From Ambrosia x helenae (lineage: Eukaryota; Streptophyta; Magnoliopsida; Asterales; Asteraceae), in the NCBI GenBank assembly GCA_030844895.1, contig CM061226.1, positions 50,905,608 through 50,969,607 on the forward strand: a stretch of 64,000 nucleotides of DNA, given 5' to 3'. Within the stretch, counting starts at the first letter, position 1. Each line of letters opens with the position of its first letter. The notes under the pieces are model-generated. The model was not told the DNA's origin. It was given only the letters and a program-made list of their open reading frames with translations, and did no database searches. Of the stretch, positions 54,867-64,000 are shown piece by piece. The translations under genes and the position numbers were made by a program.

Positions 54867-56932
54867 CTATTGCTTGGATTGTGTTCGTCGTTCTTCGTCC
54901 ATACTAATGTTCATCAGTCTGATGTGTCGTTTAATTCTCTGTTCTTTTGTCATCACCGGTTCCTGAAATTGCTTTTGCTTCTTCGTTTTCAGCTCAGGCA
55001 CCTTTTGCTTCTCCACAAACTTTCCCAGCTTCTCTCCATAGTCACATCCAGCATTGATATCATATGCAAAGCACAGAAATACCACACGTTGGTACTTTCC
55101 TGCTTGCTCAGCATCTTTTGCATCTGAATAGATCGGATTGTAGAACAACATGATAATATCCTCATGTGAACAGTTTATCAACCACATGGGATCAAAGATA
55201 TGCACTTTCTTGTAGTTCGTCTCTCCGTCTTTTAACACAATCACGGCCTCTGCAATCTTCCAATCATAATACCACCAGATGAAATCTTTGGCGAAGTGTT
55301 GTGGGATAGGCAACAAAGGAATCTTTTTCAACACTCGCGGTGGTTTGTACTTTAACGTCACCTTGGGCATACCAGTTATCAAATCAATATCCTTCTTATG
55401 CACAATTCGCTTTGGATATTGTGGTGTAAACAAGTCCCACTTGGTTCGACTTTCTCTAGTCATCTTCTCAGCAAAGTAAGTAATCTGACTATTTGACGCT
55501 CCCGTTAAACGGTGACGACAAATATCACGGATTGCCCAATAAGGAAGGGTCTTCAAGTGATGAAACTTGTCGAAATACAAGATCCCCTTCTCCCACTTTA
55601 CTGCGAAGCATCTCAATTCTTTAACAAACTTCCAGGCCAATGCACGACCTTTGAAAATTCCATTATGAAGTTTGTAAAAGCTTCCTTGAATATCAGGTTT
55701 CGGACGATTGTTTTCTTTTTCTTTTAACTTCTTCAAAAACTCTTTCAAACTCTCCGATTTCTCGAACCGTGTCTTGTCATGCCCTTTGAAGATTTCATCT
55801 TCAAACGCTTTGCTCTTTTCTTTCGCTAGTTTCTCGGCATGGTTTAGCAGTTCATCTGAGAAAGAGAATCCACAATCTTGATTAGTCCTGAAGTATTGTG
55901 GATATTCTTCGCTTGTAATATCTTCCATTTCAACTTCCTCAAATGCATGAACATCATGATCATCAGAATGATTTCCAGCCTCTTTCTCAGGTATCTTAGG
56001 AATAAAGTTGTCAGCAAGTAATTCTTCCAAAGTCTTTCCTACTTGCTTTGCTAAACCTTCAAGTATCTCTTTCGAAATTGCCGCAGAAACTTCCCCATCC
56101 TCAAGATCAGGGTCATCAAACTCCAACTCGAATAGTTTATTGTTCGATTCAAATATTTCTGGAAACCTGCTAGTCATGTCGATCGTCCAGACTCGATCAG
56201 TGAGCATCTGGCGATACTCGTTCTTATCATCTTCAGACAGTGACTGCAATTTCTCGTTCCAGAAGATATCTTCATCCACATTCTCACCAGGAGCCTTAGA
56301 GCTCGATTCACCACCCTTATCTGAATCACGCTTCTCATATGTAAATTTGTCAGCGTCATCATCATCGTCATCACTACTATCATCAAACGCAGAGCCGTTT
56401 CCATCACTCGAACCATCATCTGATCCTCCATCATCCTTATCATCCTTCTTCTTCTTCTTTGTATCGTTTCCTGCATCTTCATCAAGTTCATCATCTTCTT
56501 CTTCATCAGATAGTTCGAAATCAACTTGTTCTTCTTCTCTTTCTTTGTCTACTTCACCAGCTTGAAGTTGAGGAGCTTGAGAGTACAAGTTCTTGATCAG
56601 ATCATCCATATGCTTGTTACTCTTCTTTAACTATTTGTTCTCCTCCTTCAAGACTATTATCCTCCTGGTGTTTCGTTGCTCATGCTTCAGCAACTTCTTA
56701 TTTTCTCTCTTCAATCTCTTGATTGTCTTCTTCAAAGTTTCATTATCATCTGCTGGTGTGACTACGACCTCCAACATCTTCTTATCATTAGACTTTAACT
56801 GCTCAATCTCAGTTTGTTGTTTGTTAATCAGATTCATCATCTCAGACAGTCTCTGATTCACAGCAGTCATAATATCACTATCCACCGAAACTTTTGTCTT
56901 CATTGGTGGTTCAACAGCATCAGGCAGTTTAC
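54867..56932 (-). pseudogene. Env-like ORF of copia H, C-terminal two thirds
   Basis: The first visible part is a coiled coil (NQRLSEMMNLINKQQTE, KKTIKRLKRENKKLLK). A TAG at about 56628 interrupts the frame, which then continues for 580 codons. That stretch has a strongly acidic Asp/Glu/Lys region, a second helical segment, and a conserved C-terminal block with WAIRDICR, HFAKDFIWWYYDW, AEAVIVLKDG, FDPMWLINC, EDIIMLFYNPIY and CFAYDINAG, ending TQSKQ right beside the polypurine tract. The C-terminal block is shared with copia I. It is cut at its 5' side by G5. No membrane segment is visible. Role unknown. Confidence 0.85.
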
Positions 56933-59618
56933 TGTCACACCCTCAAATTTCCACTGCGGTGTTTATACCGTGAGGCGCATGACAAACCAGGATCCCATAG
57001 CCATAAGTCACAGGAACGAACTCTAAATGCCCAACCCATTTAGTTCGTTTTCAAAAACCAAGTTTAGTTAAGCTGCGGAAGCGTAAACCAAATTTAAACC
57101 CTTTTTAAAACCATGCGCAAAACAACGCGCCCAAATTGAAACCATACGAAAGCATAATATGTAATCTATATGTATGCCCGAGACCCCAAATGCAGTGAAG
57201 TGTACAGTGCTTTCTAATCCTGACACCGGAAGCTAACTGCCTGCAAAAGCATGTAAATCGTATGTCAACACAAAGCTGGTGAGTTCACAAAGTAAAGTAA
57301 TTGAGTATGTAATTGCGCTGGTTCCCAAAACCACGTAACCAAATGAAAGCGTAGGTCCTCCAGACCAAAAAGTTAAAGAGTTGTCAGTTTAAGTGTGTCA
57401 GGGGTAGCTAGCCCACTCAATGTAACTAAACAAGATTATTGGGAAACCTTCAGGAAAATAGTTATTTGCCTCAATGACTGGCGTCTATCAACACCAGTCG
57501 GAAATTATGGTCAGAAGTTCATGCCCGTGCCTCAAGCACCTCAGACATGAGGTTGCTGCATCAACCTAATAGCGCTATCAACTAATACCCCGCTCGCCTC
57601 CAGCGATTAACCCAATAATATGCAAGGACTTTAAATGATAGAGTGTTTAGATTACAAAGGACCAATAAGTTTTAAACTGACCAAAAACCCGATCCACACA
57701 AGGAATCGTAAAACCCGACCCACACAAGGAGTCAAAACCTGAGTAGTCCCAAACTGGACTAGAAAAGTTAAGTAAGTTGTCTCAACCTGAGACGCATGCT
57801 TTTGAGAAAAAGAGTAGTGAAACTCACCTTAATGTGCAAGCAAAAGAAATCCGAACTGCAAGTAAAGTATGCTACCGACACCCTAACATAAGTGTCACTA
57901 AGTGAGTATAGGCGTAATATCGCTACACCACATAACTCGTTTGTCCAAGGCGTTTTAAACGTTCAAAAGTGTGTATGTGACGCCTAGTGATTCTACATGA
58001 AATAGTAAACCCTAAGGACTCGTTGGTGAATGTGTTGGTTACAATTAGTTTCTACATTCCGTATGTGTCTCAGACAAGTGTACTTCAGTTACATGTCAAT
58101 TCAATACCACCTAAGACCTCAATTAATCACATAAGCACATAATACACAATCTGTGTTTTCAGGACAGATTGTGCGCCATCAAAACGAATTTATTTAAAAT
58201 AGCAAATCAGTGAGTTAACCTCCCAAATCTTTACTGAATTTTCTTTGGAATTCACTTAACAATATCTATTTTTGTTTTGTCTTAAATCCAAACACAAAAA
58301 TAATTAAAATTCGTCTAATACAGCTATGTTCAGAAAACCTTCCTAACAGATCAGTTTGGTAAATAAATTCCCAAAAATTGTGTATTCATCCAAACGGGAT
58401 GAATCCACTTGGAAAACTCATATTACTTTAATATTAACCTTCTGTAAAAATTTCACAACCCAACTCTTTATAAAACTTGAGTTATGATGTTTCAAAGTTG
58501 ACTCAGTTTGATACCCGAAATTCTGACCTGACCTATTTTCAATGAAAATTTCAAAAACGACTCAACCGACGTCCAAAACACTTGATTTTACCCATTATGA
58601 AAAGCTAAGACCAAGTTTGATTCAACCATGCAAAGAAAATACCAAAATCATCATGTTAAGGTCGTGTTACAGCTCCCACAAATTCGTCTAATCATTCTGT
58701 CCAGATTTTAGTTTCGCCTAAATCATACTTTAATCGACTACCGGGTGCATAAAAACAATCAACAATCATCAATAATCATTACCCAACATCCCTAATACTT
58801 ATTTTGATCAGATTCTATTACCAATCATGCAAAGATCACAACTTTAAAGACCAAAACATCAATAACTTGCGCAACAAGTATCCTATGATGTTACTAATCG
58901 TTTATTATTATGTTTAATCCGTTTAATCTTCAAAAACCTCATGTTTTAATGATTATTAAAATTTTCAGACCTGGACAAACTTTGTTACATGATTTTTATA
59001 ACAAAAAACATAAGATAAAAGTGTATGGAATCAAAGGTTATACCCTTAGCTCTTCGATTCGATCAACTGTGCGCCTTTGGAGCTTCCCAATTGATGATCT
59101 TGAGCCTTAGCAGGAGTTTTAGGGTTAATATTTCGTGTGGGGCAGTAAGGGGGCGATTAGGGTTGAGTTTAGGGGTTGCATGGGGGTTAAGGATGCTTAA
59201 ATAGGTGTGTGAGGCGGTTTAGACCCGTCAGCGCGTTTCGAGCGCCCTCTCGGACTCTGTGAGAGCCCGCTCGGACTCTGTGAGCGCCCGCTCACAGGCC
59301 CTCGGCGCGCGCGGGTGGCCTGTTTCGTCTCCTGACGTGTTTTCCTTTGACGCTTTCGTTATTTCGGACCGTAACAAGTGTAACCCCATGTGTTAAGACC
59401 CTAATCAACCAAATGGTCCACCTTTAACGATTTTTATTAACGTATTCGATTTAAGTTCACGTAATCACATACGGTTTGCACATATTTCACAGCGTATCAC
59501 AGAAGCACGTAACTAGAATGCAACGTGTGTCCTATCTAGCTAACCCTAGTTAAGTAGAATGCAAGGAATGTAACTAGAGTTTAGTTAAAGTAAGAACCCG
59601 AAATTGCGGGGTATCACA
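56933..59618 (-). repeat. 3' LTR of G5 (2686 bp)
   Basis: TGTCACACCC to GGGGTATCACA on the plus strand. The minisatellite is reduced to about two units (57690-57737). A GC-rich cluster with CTCGGACTCTGTGAG in tandem and GAGCGCCCGCTC variants at 59226-59318 lies just upstream, in the minus sense, of a TATA-like CTATTTAAG (about 59205-59197). No gene seen. Confidence 0.92.
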
Positions 59619-59752
59619 TCATCCCCAAGTTGAAAAGAATTTCGTCCCAAAATTCAGCAAGTAAACAATAAAGCCAGCTAGAAAAGTGTGTGCTTGGTTC
59701 CCGGATGTCACATCATCCCCAAGTTGAAAGGAATTTCGCCCCGAAATTCACT
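59611..59752 (-). other. Duplicated polypurine/LTR-end region of G5
   Basis: TATCACATCATCCCCAAG at 59612-59629 is repeated as TGTCACATCATCCCCAAG about 94 bp further on, as in G2. Confidence 0.8.
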
Positions 59753-62700
59753 TTGAGCGAGCTGCTTTATGTTTAGTGTTCGATCTATGTTCAAGTTCAA
59801 GTTCAGAAAAGAGGTGTGGATATTTGAGCCGCATTCGATCTCTGCGCTCCCACGTATATTTCGGTCCTAGACCGGAATTCCATCTTACCTTAAGAATAGG
59901 TATAGTGTTTTGTCTGAGTTTCTTGACGCCCTGCTCAAGAATCTCCACTGGTTCTTCTATGAACCGTCACTGATCGTCGACCTGGATCTCCTCCAGTGGC
60001 ACTACCAGTGTCGTATCTGATAAGCATTTCTTTATATTTGGTACGTGGAGTACATCCTGTACCCCATTAAGTTCATTAGGCAGGTTCAACCTGTAAGTTA
60101 CTGGACCAATCCTTTCGACAATCTCGAATGGTCTAACGTATCACGGGTTCAACTCTCCCTATTTTCCAAAGCGTATCACCCCCTTCCAAGGTGACACCTT
60201 CAATAGAACCTTGTCCCCAACCTGGAACTCCAAAGGTATCCTACGCTTATTAGCGTAACTTTTCTGTCGATCACGAGCAGCAGCCATCCGGTTTCTGATT
60301 TGCACTAACTTCTCAGAAGTTTCATGCATGAGTTCGGGACCTGTTAGCTGGCTATACCCAACCTCAGTCCAGCAGATGGGAGACCTACACTTGCATCCAT
60401 AAAGTGCCTCAAAAGGCGCACACTGTATCGAAATGTGATAGCTGTTGTTATACGAGAATTCAATTAAAGGCAAGTGCTTATCCCAACTGTTGCCATAATC
60501 CACCACACACACTCATAGCAGATCTTCCAATGTTTGGATGGTACGTTCACTCTGTCCATCCGTTTGTTGGTGATAGGCTGTGCTCATATCTAAGTGAGTC
60601 CCCAAAGCGTTTTGGAGAGTAGTCCAGAAATGAGAAGTGAATCGCCCATCGCGATCAGATATAATAGAAGTAGGCACCCCATGCCTAGAGACTATCTCCT
60701 TGATGCAAAGGTTCGCCAGTTTCTCCGGTGAGTAGGCCTGAAGGTTTTTGATATTCAATCTTAACCTTCGCACAAGTCAAGCACTTACTAACATGAGTGG
60801 CTATCTCAGCTTTCATGTTTGGCCACCAGTAAAGAGTCTTAAGATCTTGGTACATCTTGTCCGAACCAGGATGCACCGAATAGCGAGAGGTATGTGCTTC
60901 ATCAAGCACCAGTTGTCTGAGATCCCCAAATCGTGGTATCCAGACTCGATCCATGAAGTACTGCTGACCATCCGTTTTTAGTTCTAAGTGCTTATCAGCA
61001 CCATGTAGGGTTTCAAGCCCGATGTTTTCTTCTTTTAAGCCTCGCCCTGGGCTTACCTTATCGGGAAGATTAGAATGGATGGTGAGTTGTAAGGCTCGCA
61101 CTCTTCTGGGTTTCGTTTCCTTACGATTGAGGGCATCAACTACTACATTAGCTTTCCCTGGATGAAATTTGATGGCACGGTCATAATCATTCAGAAGCTC
61201 GACCCATCGACGCTGTCGCATGTTCAGCTCCTTCTGATCGAATATGTGTTGGGGCTCTTATGGTCAGTGTAGATCATACACTTTGTCCTATAGAGGTAAT
61301 GCCTCCAGATCTGTAGACCAAAGACCACTGCTCCCAGTTCCAAGTCATGGGTGGTGTAATTCTTCTCATGAACCTTCAATTGACGTGAAGCACACGCGAT
61401 CACCTTATCACGCTGTGTTAGCACACATCCTAACCTTTGGATAGACGCGTCACAGTACACCACAAAGTCCTCTGTTCCCTCAGGTAGCGATAGTATTGGT
61501 GCGCTGCAGAACTTTGCCTTAAACAATTGAAAAGCAGATTCTTGGGCATCTCCCCACATGTAAGTAATACCCTTCTGTGTCAAAGCAGTGAGGGGTCGAG
61601 TAATCTTAGAGAATCCCTCAATGAATCTGCGATAATATCCCGCAAGATCAAGAAATTGGCGCACCTCAGTAGGGGTCCTAGGAGCCTCCCACTTTCTGAT
61701 GGCGTCACTCTTGGCGGGGTCAACGTGTATCCCTGCCTCGTTGACCACATGCCCAAGAAATTGGACTTCTCGAATCCAAAAATCACACTTAGAGAATTTT
61801 GCATATAACTGCTCATTTCTCAATAGTTCCAAGATTAACCGCTGGTGTTGCTCGTGCTCTTCCCTACTCTTGGAATAAATCAATATGTCATCTATGAACA
61901 CTATGACGAATTTGTCCAAATAGGGCTTGCACACACGGTTCATTAGATCCATGAACACCGCCGGTGCATTATTTAGCCCAAATGGCATCACTAAAAACTC
62001 ATAATGTCCATAACGAGTTCGAAAGGCCGTCTATGCCACATCCTCCTCTCGGACCCTCAGCTGATGGTATCCTGACCTCAAGTCAATCTTAGAGTAGAAA
62101 CTCGACCCTTGCAGTTGGTCAAACAAGTCATCAATACGAGGCAAAAGGGTAACGATTCTTAATCGTCACTTTGTTCAACTCCTGGTAATCTATGCACATG
62201 CGAAAGCTCCCGTCTTTCTTCTTAACAAATAGAACTAGAGCTCCCCATGGCGAAGAACTAGGTCTAATGAAACCCCTATCCAATAGCTCTTGGAGTTGGG
62301 TAGATAGTTCTTGAAGTTCGCCTGGTGCTAGGCGATATGGTGCGTGTGCAACTGGAGCTGCTCTAGGTACAAGATCAATTTGAAACTCCACTTGACAAAC
62401 AGGTGGAAGTCCAGGTGGTTCCTCTGGGGATATATCTGGGAAATCTCGGACCACTAGGGTGTCCTCAATCTTAGTTTTAGTTTCAGCTCGAGTGTCAGAT
62501 ATGTTAGCCAAAATGGCTGGACAGCCCTTACGGATACACCTCTGGGCTTTCAAGAAGGAGATGATGCCCACCATGGCACCACCCCGATCACCCTGAATAG
62601 ATAAAAGTTCTCCACTTGGGAGGGAATACGAACAATCTTCTCCTGATAGAAAATTTCAGCATGTTTCTTGGACAACCAGTCCATGCCAACCACGAGGTCA

Positions 62701-62786
62701 AAGCTCCCAAGGGTGATAGGTAGAATGTTGATGGCAAACGATTGCCCATCCAACTCGAGCTTACAGTCACGATGAATATGGGTTAC
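59748..62786 (-). pseudogene. Pol of G5 (protease C-terminus to chromodomain), several lesions
   Basis: In order: protease tail with LGSFDLVVGMDWLSKKHAEI; RT with PYRLAPGELQELS, MCIDYQELNKVTIKNRYP and FIDDILIYSK; RNase H with CDASIQRLG and YTDHKSP; the integrase zinc region (HPGSDKMY, CLTCAKVK); the core with SDRDGRFTSHFW and HQQTDGQSERT; and a C-terminus ending in the chromodomain-like VRWNSGLGPKYTWERRD. Lesions: frameshifts near 62560, 62150 and 61225, a stop near 60158, and a deletion near 60733 that joins QKPSGLL to the second part of the integrase and removes its first catalytic Asp region. GAGT at the junction suggests short-homology repair. Not functional. Confidence 0.9.
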
Positions 62787-63322
62787 TGTGAGCGTTGGAT
62801 TTTAACTAAAACAGGATATTATGATCATACAAGTCACAAATCTAGGTGCGGAATCCCTAGATCTGAACAAATTGATAATATGCTAATCACGACACAATCA
62901 AGATCATTTTCAACTTCATTTTCATAGATTAACTTTCAAATAACAAGCAATTACAATGTTTATGTTAATCTAGAAACACAATGACACTTTCTCAAAACAC
63001 CTATGAACCTGCACAGAACCTGGACACAAAATGATAACCCTCTTACATAATCATAAACTCAAAACCTATATATACTGACTGCACGTTCGCCCCTTTCTGT
63101 GGGTCGAATGTGACAATTTCCACATTCGCCCACTTGAAGTGGTCGAATGTGGTCTTCATTCCACATCAAAACTTCATTCGTCCAGTCATGTTCCACCTTC
63201 GCCCAGTTCTTCTCACCTTCGCCCATATCCATCTACATTCGGCCCATCAGAATCACCTTCGGCTACTTATAAACATACGTTAGTAATATCATATCCAATC
63301 CTTAGTCGCAAATGCATCAACA
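62787..63322 (-). repeat. 3' LTR of copia I (536 bp)
   Basis: TGTGAGCGTTGGATTTTAAC to GCATCAACA on the plus strand, closely similar to the copia A LTR 11591-12128. The TATA box (CCTATATATACTG on plus) is at about 63065-63077. The hairpin array with CATTCGCCC / GGTCGAATGTG runs from about 63082 to 63262. Confidence 0.94.
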
Positions 63323-63335
63323 AACTCCCCCTCGA

Positions 63336-64000
63336 CTATTGATTGGATAGTTTTCTCTGATAATCCATCGTCCTATTCATCAGCTTGATTCTCAGCTGCT
63401 TCTTCTGCTCATCAGTCATAGGCGGCTCGAATGTTTTCTTCACAGGCTTTGAAACATTGGCGATCTTCACAGTCTTGCCAAGTTTACCCTCTAAGTTGCT
63501 TCCAGCGTTTATATCATACGCAAAACAAACTCCCACAACTTGAGTGTACTTCCTCGCCTGAGCAAAGTCGTTCGGTTCATAATAGATTGGATTATAAAAC
63601 AACATGATGATGTCTTCAAAGGTGCAGTTTATCAGCCACATAGGATCAAATACATGTACATGCTTGTATTTGTCCTTTCCATCCCTCAAAACAATCACTG
63701 CTTCTGCCTTCCTCCAATCGTAATACCAGAATATGAAATCAGCACTGAAATGCTGTGGCATTGGCATCAATGGTATCTTTCTCATCACATTTGGTGCTTT
63801 GTAGATCAACGTCACACGCTTCATGTTGGTTTGAGGATCAATATCCCTATGCTGTTTTCTTCTGGGATATTGAAGCTGAAATCTCTTCCATCGTGTACGA
63901 CTCTCCCAAACCAACTTGTCCGCGCACCAACCGACATGCGAACCATTTACCTCGGCTCCAGACATAGGAAACCTGCATAAATCTCTCACCGCCCAATACG
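63336..64000 (-). pseudogene. Env-like ORF of copia I, C-terminal part (open, cut by window edge)
   Basis: Open from the edge to TAG at 63336. It shows the same C-terminal block as copia H: WAVRDLCR, ESRTRWKRF, HFSADFIFWYYDW, AEAVIVLRDG, FDPMWLINC, EDIIMLFYNPIY and CFAYDINAG. About half of the visible residues are identical to H by eye. No lesion is seen in the part present, so it may be intact; I list it as pseudogene only because it is incomplete here. Confidence 0.8.

Larger units (their letters stand above)
47113..56932 (-). mobile_element. Copia H: 3' part of a copia A-like element, host of G4 and G5
   Basis: The minus strand holds the env-like ORF (56932-54867), polypurine tract (54866-54854) and 3' LTR (54853-54710 continuing at 47505-47113). 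The LTR is split by G4 and the env-like ORF is cut by G5 at 56932/56933. Gag and pol of H lie outside the window. Its left end enters G3 gag at 47112/47113. Confidence 0.88.
56933..62786 (-). mobile_element. Gypsy G5: chromovirus element, 3' half, interrupted by copia I
   Basis: The minus strand holds pol (protease to chromodomain), a doubled polypurine region and the 3' LTR. Left flank TTTAC (56928-56932) would be the target duplication; its partner is outside. G5 is related to G2 (same LTR ends and internal LTR sequence, pol very similar) but the LTRs are clearly diverged. Copia I cuts it in the protease region at 62786/62787. Confidence 0.9.
62787..64000 (-). mobile_element. Copia I: 3' end of a copia A-like element, continuing off the right edge
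   Basis: The minus strand holds the env-like ORF, polypurine tract (63335-63323) and 3' LTR. It is inserted in the G5 protease region; the five flanking bases are GTTAC. It is the innermost and so the latest of the G3 > H > G5 > I series. Confidence 0.9.

Noticed and set aside
56008..56565. Plus-strand Ser-rich open frame opposite the copia H env-like ORF
   Set aside because: Antisense of the Asp/Glu-rich acidic tract, which necessarily reads as Ser/Leu; no independent evidence.

Overview
This is a plant nuclear repeat region: 64 kb made almost wholly of LTR retrotransposons nested inside one another. I see no host gene, rRNA gene or CRISPR. The tRNA-iMet primer sites, the Ty1/copia elements with very long Gag and an extra env-like ORF (SIRE/Maximus type), and the Ty3/gypsy chromovirus elements with LTRs of about 2.6-2.9 kb (Tekay/Del type) all indicate a flowering plant. 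The style suggests Asteraceae, but that is inference, not proof. Names used here are mine: copia A, B, B-prime, E, H, I and gypsy G1-G5.

Left block (1-20.2 kb). Copia A (minus, 1-12128, 3' end beyond the window) lies in gypsy G1 (minus, to 17004). G1 lies in an old plus-strand copia, E (17005 to about 20206). Copia A keeps a 5' LTR, primer site, one long gag ORF, pol with a single nonsense codon, a long pol-env spacer and the start of a frameshifted env-like ORF.

Middle block (20.3-43.7 kb). An old copia, B-prime, was split by gypsy G2 (20946-42592, target duplication AAGAG). G2 was then split by copia B (26463-38024, target duplication ACCTT). B is complete, its two 719-bp LTRs are identical, and it carries gag, pol (one extra T in a T7 run) and an intact 1167-codon env-like ORF.

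Right block (43.7-64 kb). Gypsy G3 (minus, truncated) was entered by copia H (minus). H's 3' LTR was split by G4 (47506-54704, target duplication CAAGC), a non-autonomous element with only a zinc-knuckle ORF. H's env-like ORF was split by gypsy G5, and G5 by copia I, which runs off the right edge.

Most worth a second look: (1) arrays of roughly 30-nt hairpins built from an element-specific motif, sitting just upstream of TATA boxes in several LTRs, and in copia A and B also upstream of the env-like ORF; (2) in copia A the array, TATA box, splice donor and splice acceptor before the env-like ATG look like a self-contained internal transcription unit; (3) a 3'-splice-site-like signature at the gag/pol junction of three diverged copia elements; (4) two divergent tRNA-like Pol III modules in both G4 LTRs; (5) a candidate 85-nt intron in G2 gag. 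Sequence comparisons were done by eye.
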